Of a stretch of 64,000 nucleotides of DNA, positions 1 to 11,715 are shown in pieces (position 1 is the stretch's first letter; the number at the start of each line of letters is the position of its first letter). The notes below the pieces were generated by a model, which saw only the letters and a list, made by a program, of their open reading frames with translations, searched no databases and was not told the origin of the DNA. A program made the position numbers and the translations under genes. Location of the stretch: positions 558,001 through 622,000 of the forward strand of contig JAMWFC010000086.1 of assembly GCA_027475525.1 (NCBI GenBank). Direction: 5' to 3'. The stretch comes from Macrolepiota albuminosa. Taxonomy: Eukaryota; Basidiomycota; Agaricomycetes; Agaricales; Agaricaceae.

Positions 1-2455
1 GATTCAGAAAGCTTCAGGAGAGTGAGCAGCTACAGGCTTGGTTTTCAGCACAATGGGCTTGTATTTCTTCTTTACCTGAACACCTTTTCTTTTGGGAATG
101 TTAGCATTACTATAAACAGAGGTGCAAAGGGGATTAAGATTGGTAAAGGTAGAGTGTGGTGCAGAAAGTCCAAGAACAGCAGGAGCAGAGGCTCCAGGAA
201 GAGTGGTAAGATATGTGTCTTTTGTAGTGATTTTCTGAAAGGAGTCCGAAGCAGTAAGGTACAAGTAGGCAAGAGATGAGTCGGTAAGGTTTTGTGTGGT
301 TTTCTGGGGATTTTCAGTAGTGAGATTAGGTGTAGTAGAAAGTACTTCTGTATCAAGAAAGGCCGTTTTCAAAATATATACAAGACCACTAGCATGGTCA
401 TATTCTAGTGTGAGCACTACATCTCCGTGATCATTGCCAATCACCTCCTTGATGGTCTGTAAAAACACTGGTGGGGCTGCTCACTGGCATGATGTTCAAT
501 AAACTCTGGTGGCTTGCCATGTGTACCTTTCTGTTGTCCTCTAGAGAATGTTGATACCATGTGTCTGATGCCTGAGTTGGGGCCGCTAATGGTTAATGTC
601 ATTTCTTTGTCAGTAAGAGTTTTGACTACTGAATGTGCTAAATTGTCAAAAGGTCTGCTGAAGAGAAGGTCGTAGGCGGGTGAGCGTAGGATGTAGATCT
701 GTAGGTAAAACGTGATGTTGCCAATAGTGCATGGCACATTCTTGGCGAGACTGAGAGATCTGTCAATGGTGCTGTTAGTGCTCTGCATGTTTAAGACAAT
801 AATAGGGTCATAAATCAATCCTAGCTCATTAGCGACTTCTGCAGCCATAGAAATGATCTGAGAACTGCTGTCCACAATGGCCTCAACATCACTTTTGTTG
901 TCAATAGTAAGCATGATAGACCTAATGGCATGGGAGTCCTGAGCAATGGTAAGGATAGCGGGATCTTCTCCATGCTCTAGCAACCGCATAGATATTTTTA
1001 CTGGATTGATTAACGTAGCATTAGCAACTCAGCAGCAAAAGTGTTGGCACTAAGGGTAATGGGAGAGTCGGTAGTCACAGAGAAGCCAGGAAGTGCATTG
1101 TCCAACTCATTAATCTCGGTAACGGTGGTCGCCAAGGGTTGTTGAGGTGTAACTGCCATTTTAACCTGGTTCCTGATGTCAGAAGCAATACTGCAGAGTT
1201 CTTCAACAATGAGCGTAACTGGAGTTTTCATGATGCAACTAAAGACATGATTGAACTTCTCTATGTTGAAGATTGGCACAGTAGGGCAGTAACCGCCTTC
1301 AGGACATTTCTTGGGAGCAGCAAAGTTGCGTTGGGTAGGAGCATGATACCTATTAGAGAGACCAGTGTAAGGATGGAGAGGTGGCAAGGAAGTGTTGGGA
1401 ATGGGAGTAGACATGGAAGAATGGATGGTAGGAGCTGGCGTGGCTGGTGCAGGTGCAGCGGGGGGAGAATCACGAGTAGCTGACATGGGTTTATAGCCAC
1501 AAAGAGGCTGTTTAGACTGTTTAATCTCAACACCATCAAATATCTGGTTCTTTAGTGAGCTGAGTTCCTGTTCCAGCTTGGAGATATGCTCTTCCTGAGA
1601 GAAGCCATAGTGGTCGCTAATGCTGTCAAAGTGCAATATGTCGTGAATCATCTGCTGCTGTGCTGCCTGGTCAGGATCGGAGTTAGTGTTGCCTGAGAGA
1701 GTGCCGGTAACGATCTGTCCTGGGTTGCGCCTGTGCCACTTGTCTACCCATTCCTGATAGGTCTTGAGCTCTGAGTAGTTTAGGATAATAGTGCCTGTGG
1801 TTAAGACAACCTTGCCATCCATGGCCCTGCATATTTTACCTTGCCATATATAGTTTTCCAAAGTATTACAGCATTCTTGGGTTATTGTGTGTCCTATTTC
1901 CCCACAGAAGTGGCAACTATTGGATTCTGGGGCATTAGCGATGTAGAAAGCGGTCATGCTGGTGGTGATCATGGTCTTGATTCAGGTCATGGCAGAGGCA
2001 ACGGCAGCATTGATGGTGGCATTGAGGTCTTCTTTCTTCACAAAGTCAGTAGCAGGTGGTGCAGCAGTGGTCTGGACTGGAAGAATACTATTGGTGTGTT
2101 CAAGCAGGGTCGTCCTGGCACATTGAATGCCAATGCCAATGCCTGTGTCAGTGCCCTTTAAGATCCATTTACCTGCCTCAAAGACATTGGTAACGGCATA
2201 GGGTTCCTCAGGATAATGAGTTGAATGTACAATTTCTAAGCACCTAGCGATGCCAGTTCATAGTGACATCGGGATGCCTTGCTGGAATAAGCAATGTTCC
2301 TCATTAATATAGAGTTTACTGTTCTGGAGGAGCCACCTGGCGATCTTCTGGAATTCTCAATAGTAAGTTGAGAAGGTGCCAAGAGAGTAGGTACTACTAT
2401 CGAAGGTATCCTGTATGAGTTTCTGGAGTTTGTTTACCGTATATTGTGTTGATGA
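1..2455 (-). pseudogene. Ty3/gypsy gag-protease remnant (element B), runs off the left edge
   Basis: This is the gag and aspartic-protease part of a Ty3/gypsy-type retrotransposon of the kind common in Agaricomycetes. Reading on the minus strand, a gag body (about 2455-2160) is followed by a zinc-knuckle-like segment (near 1915, C-x2-C-x4-H-x5-C, with the usual conserved downstream stretch YIWQGKICR...GKVVL). A retropepsin-like block follows (989-441), where the catalytic D-[ST]-G appears as D-S-S in VDSSSQI, and then the linker that precedes reverse transcriptase (468-4). RT, RNase H and integrase would lie beyond position 1. Several frame changes and stops separate the blocks, and the gag N-terminus is missing because the gag body abuts 5'-UTR-like sequence near 2460. 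The changed protease triad and broken frames indicate a dead copy. The family call rests on the order of blocks and on recognisable gag phrases, not on a search. Confidence 0.75.
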
Positions 2456-2914
2456 CACCTAAATTGAGCTGGGTGCTGCGTGAACTATTACTAATACAGC
2501 TACTTAGCCGATATAGCTTTGGGCATGGCTAAGTGTATGAGAGAGTCCTGGACAGGTCTTAGAGAACACACAGTAAGCAAGAGGTTGGTGGCAAGGAAAG
2601 TGAGTGATTGGAGGCACTTGCGTAAGGCTACAAAATGTGGCTACAGGGCACTAAAAGTTGCTAAGGAGGAGCGCTAAGAGTGTGGGAAAGTTGCTAAGAA
2701 AGGCGCTAAGAGGTGTAGGAGAGGGTCGCTAAGAGGCGCTAAGTGTTAGCACCTAGAATTGTGATAATACAAGACAAGGTTGCTTAGCGGATCTAAGCAC
2801 AAAAGCCAAGCTGTAGTTGCAAGGCGCTAGAGAGAGAGAGATAGAAAACTAGAGCAGAGTTCTCTTGCTTGACATGGTCAACAAGAGGTAGTCTGTTGCA
2901 TATGGTGACCAAAA
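2456..2914 (-). other. 5' untranslated leader of gypsy element B
   Basis: This stretch has no open frame and lies between the gag body and the LTR that begins at 2915. Part of it (about 2520-2600, containing a gagagagtcctggacaggtc-like block) resembles 4265-4345 upstream of the second gag remnant. That is expected if both are leaders of the same retrotransposon family. The bases next to the LTR (about 2890-2912) sit where the primer-binding site should be. Confidence 0.45.
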
Positions 2915-3380
2915 TGTTGGGATACGATCCCTACTGCCAAATTGATTCCCTTTACTACTAACAAAAAGTAAGTATTTATAGTAAAGGAAGTTAGCCGACG
3001 CTAAGAGAATAAGTGCCGCTAGAGGGTGGTAAACTGATAAGAATGTAAGTAAATGTGGTGAATTGAATTGTATAGTAAAAATGTCCATAATGATGCTGTC
3101 ATGGAAAAAACTGATAAGAATGTAAGTAAATGTGGTGAATTGAATTGTATAGTAAAAATGTCCATAATGATGCTGTCATGGAAATACTTTATCATTCCAT
3201 CCTGTAAGCACTGCCACTAGCTAAAAGCATTATGCTGGATTGACTGATGCCAAGTGTCCATGTAAGTGTATAGCCTTGGAGTGCAAGTGGCAAGGTGCAG
3301 CAAGGTGTCAACAGTAGTGCAAAGAATAAGTGGTGCCATAAAAAGTGGTCCAAGAGTAATTGGAGTCTGTAGCTGCAAGT
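2915..3380 (-). repeat. LTR of gypsy element B
   Basis: The left edge is TGTTGGGATACGATCCC, a typical LTR terminus. The interior resembles 4635-5230: both contain AGTAAGTATTTATAG, a GCC-rich 'cgctaagag' block, GGTAAACTG, and later taagcactg...agcta and tgctg[g]attga segments in the same order. The right boundary is not sharp; the gag remnant of element A becomes readable from about 3383. The true LTR is shorter than it looks because it includes a 77-bp exact duplication (3031-3184). Confidence 0.5.
3031..3184. repeat. Exact 77-bp tandem duplication A (likely assembly artefact)
   Basis: Bases 3031-3107 and 3108-3184 are identical at every position, and the match stops on both sides (3030 t versus 3107 a; 3185 t versus 3108 a). 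It is one of five such duplications in the window, all with period 77. Confidence 0.95.
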
Positions 3381-3382
3381 TA

Positions 3383-4100
3383 TTAGTGTAAAAATATGGG
3401 AAAAATAGTGCTGGAAGTGCTAGAGCGTGGCGCTTCTGGTGGTACTAGTGGGCTCATGTGAGGTGCGGGTATTGATGCTATCTGTATCCAGCCACGATGC
3501 AGGCTCATCAGCATAGCCTCTTTAGCACCAGGGTAGAGCTGAATAATTGCCATTTTCCATTCTTCACAAGTACTGTTAATAGCTGGTTGGGCACTGGGCA
3601 TGGGAGCAGCAAATTTGGGAAGACTAGTCCAGGTTTCTGCCATGTCATAGAAAACGTAGCGTGCCACATATTCCTTCATTTGGGTGGAGTCGGTAACTCC
3701 ACAGTCTCTAAAAAGATATTCGAGTTCTTTGAAATATTGGAAGAGCTCACGTGGTTTAGACTTATCCTATTTTGGTGCTGAGAAATGATTGCGCAGTGGC
3801 ATGCACTAGGAATGCTGTTTCATAGCAACTGGCCTACCATGCAAAGGAGGCAGTAGTAGTGATGGTGTTTAAGGGGTTAGCAAAGGAACACAGGAAATGT
3901 CTAGGCAGGAAAGTGGTGTTGAAAGAGTAGGAGGAGTAAAATGCTGAGGATTGGCAAGAGGCAACGCTAAGGGATCATCTGCGGTAAAATTGAGAAAATG
4001 TGGAAAGAGGTCAGAAAAGTCATTTACAGTGGCATTCTGTAGTTCCTGAGTGAGAGATAGACCCAGTAAGGCACCAGGTAGTTGAGAAGTTGATGGGTGG
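3383..4100 (-). pseudogene. Ty3/gypsy gag N-terminal remnant (element A)
   Basis: The minus strand reads the start of a basidiomycete gypsy gag: a KPRELFQYFKELEYLFRDCG block near 3690-3760, then an open frame (3679-3383) containing MKEYVARYV, AETWTSLPKF and IIQLYPGAKEA. These match the order of the conserved gag segment just upstream of the part preserved in element B. The frame ends at the LTR of element B, so this copy was probably interrupted by insertion of a related element, or the two copies recombined. Confidence 0.6.
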
Positions 4101-4634
4101 GAAGGGACAATGCCTTCTGCTGACTGCTCTAGCAGGCGGCATATGCGCTGGAGACGAGTTTCTGGCGGAATTCTGCCCCAAAGTCCCTTGCAGTGGGCTC
4201 CAATTTGATGATGCCCAAAAGATGATCAGTAGCAGATATGGTTTACGGCTAATGACCTGTGTAAAATGTGTTGGGCATGCTAAGATTGAGGGAGTCCTGG
4301 GCAGTTCTCAGAGAACAAGTCAGAAAAATGAGTTACATGGCAAGATTCGGTGCAAGTTAGTAGTGGTAGTCAGCAAGGATGTGTGGTAAGAAGGATGTGC
4401 CAATGACAAAGTGTGCTTACAAAGGGGTAAAGAGATGAATACAGGTAAGTGTGGCAAGGAGATATGGGAAGAGAACTAGAGGCTTAGCAACAACTAAGCT
4501 GCATGATGCCTGCCATAGATGCAAGGCACATAAGTTCTATAAGCATAACTGTGGCAAGCAGGCTAAGAGCATTCAGACAATTGGTGACTATGAACTTAGT
4601 CAGCTCAAAAGAAATCTGAACCGTAGGATGAACT

Positions 4635-5230
4635 GAGGGGTGTAAACTGGGGTACTCTGTTCTGTGGTAACTAGTGACAATAGTAAGTATTTATAGTGAG
4701 AAACAAGTTCCCCGCCACTAAGAGGCTAAGGGTTGCCAAGAGATGGTAAACTGTAAGTAATATAATTAAATGTCCTGTATTAAACTAAATGTTGAGAAAT
4801 GAAGCAAGCAAGCTGTCTGTCTGTCTGAGGGAGGGGGTGCCAGGGTAAACATCAGGCTGTCCATTATGGGTAAATGACATTATATCTAATCTATAAGCGC
4901 TGTTGTCGGCCAGTTGTGCCAGGTGCCAGGATAAACGTCAGGCTGTCCATCATGAGTAAATGACATTATACCTAATCCATAAGCACTGTCATTGGCCAGC
5001 TATGCCCTGTGCTGATTGATTGCTGCTACCTGTCAATGTTTGCCAGTGGCATAATGCCAGCTGTCATTCCAGCTGCTGCTAGCGCTATCACTGATCGGAT
5101 CCATTGCTTGCCATGCATGGCCATTGGGTAAGGCATGGCAAGGTGTCTGGAACTGCTGCTGAGCCTGCTGTTGATGCACCTAGCCTGTGTGGGATCCTAT
5201 CAGTGTCTCCCTAGCTATTCATCAATTAAA
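4635..5230 (-). repeat. Degenerate LTR of gypsy element A
   Basis: It has the same order of short matches as the LTR at 2915-3380 (AGTAAGTATTTATAG, cc[ga]cTAAGAG, ggTAAACTG, TAAGCACTG). A TGTTGGG-type terminus is not preserved. It contains an internal imperfect direct repeat of about 86 bp (4836-5006). No open frame is present. Confidence 0.4.
4836..5006. repeat. Imperfect ~86-bp direct repeat inside LTR A
   Basis: The copies 4836-4921 and 4922-5006 both run from ggtgccagg through a ctgtccat[tc]atg[ag]gtaaatgacattata core to ggccag[tc]t[ga]tgcc. They differ at roughly ten positions, so this is an old duplication. It is unlike the exact 77-bp ones. Confidence 0.85.
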
Positions 5231-5494
5231 GGAGAACTGACTTCTATATAATGAGTGTTGACTTTCTCAACCAACTATGTACATGCCCTCAAGAGATCTT
5301 GTTATAGGACCTCCTTGTATGTGAGTGTTAGAAAGGATTGTCAGGGACATGTGATCCATCGCCACCACCACAGAGACAAAGATAAATCAGAATAAAAAGG
5401 ATTGGATAGGGAGTTTAGAGGGCATTTCAGTCACTGGGCAACCATTAAATCTCATAAGTTAGACTCTACTAATTCTGATAGGCAGTTGATTCAC

Positions 5495-5649
5495 ATTTTA
5501 CAGTGAGTCTTATCTAAATTTATTGCCAGCACATTCATTTTTATTTTCTTTCTCCATCACATGGTGGAATTATTTTACAGTGAGTCTTATCTAAATTTAT
5601 TGCCAGCACATTCATTTTTATTTTCTTTCTCCATCACATGGTGGAATTA
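5495..5649. repeat. Exact 77-bp tandem duplication B (likely assembly artefact)
   Basis: Bases 5495-5571 are repeated without change as 5572-5648, with one further chance match. The second copy overlaps the last codons of the membrane-protein gene at 5634-7839. Confidence 0.95.
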
Positions 5650-7839
5650 GTCTTTAAGATAATTAACAATTGGTCTTGTAAGATAAATCCTGAATTTGAA
5701 TTAGATGAAAACCAATTGAGAACTGAATATCTTGATATCAAAACTCCATGCCCTTTGCCAAGAGTTATTACATTTGAGAGATACCATCTTTCATGATAAC
5801 CTAAAATCAATGACAAAGAATTAATTGGAATGACCATGCAGAGAGAAACAATTACTTGCAGTGTCTCCAAGGAAGATACCTCATATTCCTCAAAGAAATT
5901 TGTTTCTCTGACCAGACTCTGTGCAAACATCCTTTGAACTCTGATACGAGAATTAAGCCTGTATGACATATGATTGTCATAATAGAAAATTTATAATAGT
6001 AAAATACATACGTTACCTAGCACAACTCAGACAAAATATTAAAGACCACAGTTATCATTCTTACCAGCATTGAATTGAAATATACTAAAATTGAAAGTGA
6101 GTGATAGAAACAAGAGAAACTTCTTAGCCACACACTTCTTGCATTGACCAGGAGAAAAACTTGAGTAGTACTCATTAGCATCAGGGTAATGTTTACAAAT
6201 AAAAGACATACAACCATAAATAAGATTTCCAGCAAGATAGTACTGTTATAGGTGAGTACCAGAATCAAATTATTAACAACATTGCACTTATAATACTCAC
6301 AGTTAGAAGTGTACAGGCTGCAATGATGCTTGTCAATAGTCCAATGCTCATACTATCAATTTAATAATAAGTAGACCATAACACATAATATAACTTACCT
6401 AAAGACAACTAGACAATTGATTGCATTTTGTGATCTGAAGGCATATTTCATATAGACTTGTGCAAGAGTAGTTCAAAAATCACAATATAACCCACCTTAT
6501 AAATCCAGTATGCATGTCTCTTAAGAGATAGACAAGAGATGCAGTAATAAACAAGTCACAGATGATAGACATGGTCAAATAAACTGATAATGAGACCTAT
6601 CTCCAGCCTAAATCAGAATTGAGCAATACTTCTGAAGTCATTTATATTCCTACATGTCCAAGTAGGGTAGTCACGATGAAATATGAGGCATTGTTGTACC
6701 TGTTTGGACCTGAGTTCAAATTGTGCTGATAAACAAATTAATACAAACAATAATGTGACAAAAACTAGAATGACAATAAATCATATCAGAATCAGAAATC
6801 CTGAAAATAATATATAGTCATCTTGACATTGTCCAATGCCTGGACAGATTATTTGTAAAAGTATAAAAAGCAGCTTAAATGCAGAATTACCCAATTGCAC
6901 AAGAGATGTGATAATCTAAAAGAATGATTCATGCTTGGGACATATAGAAAGTCTGATTAAATAGTGCATACTATAAATGCAATAAATGGTTTTTGCCATT
7001 GATATCTGTGACTGACTATATATTATTTAGTATGAATTTGAATAAAATGAAGTCATGACACTTGCGACGATATATTCTCCATGTAAAGAAGCTGACAGAA
7101 TTGATAGTAGCTTCATGCAGAATAGTTGTTACTTGACAATGTAAGCACACCTCTGAACTATTGATGTCACAAATATCTTGATTTTCATCAAAAACAAGAA
7201 CTTTGGAAGAAAATGAGTAATAACTCACTGTGATTGTTATTGCAGCCTGACAACTGCATCAACATCTACACATCACAAACAAGTGAAATGTGCTGCATAC
7301 TATACTTCCACTAAAAGTAAAAAAAGTCAACATCGCAAATAATTCATAGGATCAGAACTAACAAAGAGACATTGATGATGTTTGATGTCTTTTCAGGTAT
7401 CTTGTCCACAACAAAGATGTCATATATTCCATATGACAAGAAAACCATCTGTACACATTCCATGATGCTCACAAAATTCAAACTTCTGATCTATATAGAA
7501 AATACCAGCTTATATTACTTACAAAAGTATTATGACCTGTAGAAAATAAATCAAAGGCAATAACTCAAAAACATTTGTTGAGTCTAGACTTACTGCTCCT
7601 TTTAACATCCAATGATCATGAGAATACATGCGGAAGTAATACAAAGTCTGTGAGCATGTAATCCCCAAAAGCCTAAATAAAGGGCATGTATATGAAAAAG
7701 CAATAAAAAAAATAAGAACAATGCTCATACCACAAGTCAATTATAAAGGCTAGATTGAGAGAGATCAGAAATATCAGGCCTAATATTTGGATGACATACT
7801 TAGAAAGACTGGTTCATAGACTGCTGATGGGTTGGGCAT
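5634..7839 (-). CDS. DUF6534-like seven-helix membrane protein, multi-exon
   Basis: It appears to be an integral membrane protein of the DUF6534-like family that is expanded in Agaricomycetes; its function is not established. Exons can be followed on the minus strand. A short first exon begins MPNPSAVYEPV (ATG at 7839). The next, starting after TTTATTTAG, reads LLGITCSQTLYYFRMY...WMLKG, the usual first-helix exon. Near 7450-7385 there is NFVSIMECVQMVFLSYGIYD. Near 7130-7020 there is a helix ending TWRIYRR. Near 6355-6300 there is the family phrase SIGLLTSIIAACTLL. The last exon (about 5955-5634) begins LNSRIRVQ and ends at TGA 5634-5636. Introns are short with GT-AG ends. The middle exons are hard to place because the region is AT-rich, so decay cannot be excluded. 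The 3' end lies inside the 77-bp duplication. Confidence 0.5.
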
Positions 7840-10800
7840 TGCTGCCAGATGCTAATTGGTTTCTAACTGAAGAAAACAGACAAAATCAGGAAGTGAGGGG
7901 AATGCAACACGTTGTGCCTTGACTGGGTTGTTTCGAAGAAGATGGGAGTGTTGAAGAGACTTGAGGGGGAGGGATAGAGAAGACACAGAAGCATACGATA
8001 ATTATAACTTGACCTTTTATAACAGTCACACTCACCTATCATAGAGATCATTCTCTGTACATCATATCCTTGATTGATGATCAGGACTTGATAATCAAGA
8101 CCTGATAATCAAGACTTGATTGAGTGGCTAAGGTATTCTTACTGTCCCCACGCTTGATTGGTGTTACAATTCACATAGAAGACCTGACGCATCGTTTTCT
8201 GCATCCAGGAGCAGAAAAAAGGATAATCAAACCAAAAGTAACCACCTGAAACATCTATTGATATTACAACAACTTACCAGAATAAACATCAACTCGTAAT
8301 TCCATCAAGGACCGTGACTCGGAAGTATTATCAGTGTTGTCACTGAGATGTTTTCCTCCAGACAATGGCTCAGGGCTACTTCCATAGACTACGGTTCTTG
8401 CCAAAAATCAAAAAACTACTTGTAGTACATATACCAGGTTGGGTCGATGTGCTCTTGTTCCCAGTCTGGTACCATCACGATCATCAACGTCATCCGTAGT
8501 CTTTCTGCAATATCGCCATTGACAGAAACTGATGGTAAAGGCCACTATTATATTACGCGCACAATGTCTAGAGCTAATTTAATGCGGTCGTCAATCAAAC
8601 GCTGATTTTGGTGGTATGACTGTCTTTCGACTACGAAGTCTTCAATGTAGAAACTCTTTTTCCGAGGGGGATAACTTGGGCCCAAGTATCTATGGAAGCA
8701 GAATCTGAATCAGAGCTGGATACATAGTGTTGCGTGTTGATGAAATTGAACCTGGCCAACGGGCGACTCGGAGCAGAATTTGAACTTGATGTTGGTCTTG
8801 ATAGGAACTTGACGATCAGATCTCTTTCACGGGGACAATCCGTATTCTATAACCCTCCGTAGAAAATGGCTTTCCATCTTTTCGACCTCATTCACCAATT
8901 GAACATTTATAACCAAAAAGAGTGTGTTGAATAACAAACCTTTCAAGGTCCTCCACTGTCCGATAGTAAAACTAACCTCCAAGGTTGATTTTAATTGGCC
9001 TGAAGTAAGCCACAAACATTAGTGCTAAATTCGGGGTGCGCTATCATGTATATGTGGCCCTAGGTGAACTTCGGTCAACTTGTAGCAGAATTGAAGGTTC
9101 AGCTCCTCTTCACCTGTGACACCGATGACACCGATGACACCAGGTAGCGTACGCAGGTTTATGGCCTATGGCGAAGATACATACTCACGAATACTAGTAC
9201 CGATCATCATCAGTCCCGATGGCGACTGTGATGAATAGAAAAATTAGGCACCTTCATAACGGAATAGGCGCTCCATGGTTATTGACTTCCGGGGTCTATT
9301 CAGTTGTTGTCATGAAAAAGACGAGAGCCTCAAGCTTGGTCTCCTGATGGGACGCACATCGCTCAGCGAATATCGCTGCCAGAAGGTTCTGATTACATCA
9401 TATGAGAGACGTGTATGCTGTAAGCGTTGAAGAGAGATAAGGAGAGGCTGCTCTTTACCCTGCCTTACAACATAGTCCAAACTAGAATATTTTTGTATCA
9501 AGGTCGTTTTTGGTATAGACTGGATTGAATGCATCCATACACACTGTCATCGTTCTTCTTAGCCTTTTCGCTTGAGCAAAGTCCCGCCGGAACTAGATTA
9601 TATTGTTTTTCCCCCAGGAGTTTGAGCGATCAATTATTAATCGCTGAAACTAAGTATGGGTTTCACGAGGCGGAGTCGTCCCGTTTGGTTCCTTTGGACT
9701 TTCAAGGGTGGAGGTGATCCGGAGCTGTGTGTGACGTTCCTTTAATGGCGCCGAGGGTCCGGTGGAAATGGAAAACTAAGTAATTGAGAAGCAGCTGCGC
9801 TCTGATAGTCAAAGTGGCGCAGGGTTGGACGTACTAGTCGGCCGATAAACACCCGTCGTTTCGTGAGATGATGGTGAGGACTATGTTATTACATAGTGAA
9901 TTGTATTTGGATCCTGGAACAAGCCCTGGAGTTGAAATGAACGGTTGTGAGGGAATTATATATCATTACGGCTACGATGCAAATTTCCGGAGTCAGAAAC
10001 TGCCATTTGCGCTGCGAGCATATTTTTTTGATGCGATATTCATGGCCCATGGTGCCCATGGCCCTGGGTGTTGTTACGTCAGTTGACAAGCTACAAATCA
10101 TCCACTGATGCAGGCGCTTTTGTGCGAGCGTTATCAGTCTATGTCAAAGCAGTCCATTAGGCTCTTACAAGAGGTGTACAATAAATAGGTGTTGTCTGTA
10201 AATGGGTCGCATGAAATATCAATTTCCGAGGTGGCAGTGTCTGTTACCATCTCCAGTGAAGGAAAATGTCAATGTCAATGTCATGTATACCAATGGTCCG
10301 AATCGGAGAACCATTCATAGTGGATGGGAAAAGATGATATGTAATCACTTGAAGGAGACCCGCGCCGGTGAGTACTTTTATGATTGGGTGTGAAGCGACA
10401 AATTTGGACCGGCGGTATAGAGATTTGGGTAGAAACCGATCGGGCCAGACGGTGATACTGGATGCTTGTCCAAGTTGGCGCAGCAGCTGTGGACGCCTCA
10501 GCGTTGTAAAAGAAGTAGTGCCATTGCATGAAGCCCGGGCTACCGGTCCAAGCCTATCGGCCATGGAAAAGGCGATGTAATACGGTCTTTCTTTAAGAGC
10601 GCCGGTCCGCCACGTTTGTCATAGCAGAATTGCTCTACTGGCACAGAGTTCGTCTACATTTGGAACATGGCTAGACGGTGTGCGTCAGTAGGTGTGATAG
10701 ATAGGCCAATTAGAGGGAGCCCCATGATGCGGGTGATCATCGACGATAAAAACACATGGATCGGAGGCTGTATATACATACTATGAGCTCTGGGTTCACT

Positions 10801-11715
10801 ATTCCTAACTTCACGGCAACGTGGGAGAGTTTATATGGCACCCTTCTGGCGAGAGCATGGAAACCACGAGGCCAGCTTCTAAGGTCGTGGGCAAATTTAT
10901 CCGCGCCGATGCACATTGTATAATCCACCATGTGTGATTTGTGGTTACTGACCCAGTCTGTGGGAGTATACAGTTTTGTATGGATGTTGCGGGCGTCTAT
11001 AGAGACGAGCGCCCCTACCTGACGGGAGTTCCCGCCCGTCGTGTAAATTTACGAGCATTGTCTACGTCAGTCAATCAATTATGTATACCCTTCAAGCAAA
11101 GTACGTACATGAGACCAGGACCCCGGAAACTTAGGTGTCTGAAGAAAATCCGCTAAACCCGTTGAGCATCAATGCATCAACGACTGGAAATTTATCCACC
11201 CGCTTTCTAGGAAGACGGCTGGATTACGTCTTGGCGAAAGAGTCTTGTCAGGTAATTGACACCTACGTTAGACAGGGTCTGTCGTGCAGTTCTCCAGGAT
11301 TCAGAGCTCTGAGCGGGACCGGTTTCATGTGGGAAGAATATAGCGGCAGCGCCAGACAGTTTCAGAAAGAAAAAAAAGCAAGGATCTGGCTTTTTTTGGC
11401 AAGCGTGGAATGACTATTAGGTTTGCAGGTGGCACGATCGAAACTGGGCACGCGGTGTCCGGGGTCCCTGAGAGATGGGAGAGGCGTGGAAACGAATTTC
11501 TTGCTCTCCTTCCGCTCATCGTCTTTTCCGACGACCACGCCCTCGCCGCCGCTGTTCTCGTCGTCCAGCCCAGGCCTGTCGCCGTGCCTCTCATAATTCT
11601 ACTCTAACCCTGGATAATGCGAGCTAGACCTGCCGCACAACCTCGCAATTCATAGCCAACCACTAGATTGTCCTCAGCTCTCCCATCTTACTCTTCTACC
11701 TACTCTTTCTTCCCC
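7840..11715. other. Intergenic or unrecognised sequence
   Basis: No gene is recognised. On the minus strand near 8570-8690 there is a short coding-looking stretch (YLGPSYPPRKKSF...) and another at 9534-9310 (DYVVRQGKEQPLLISLQRL). Both could be exons of an unknown gene, but I could not connect them to a start, a stop or a known family. The part after 11100 is presumably the promoter region of the gene that starts at 11716. Confidence 0.4.
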
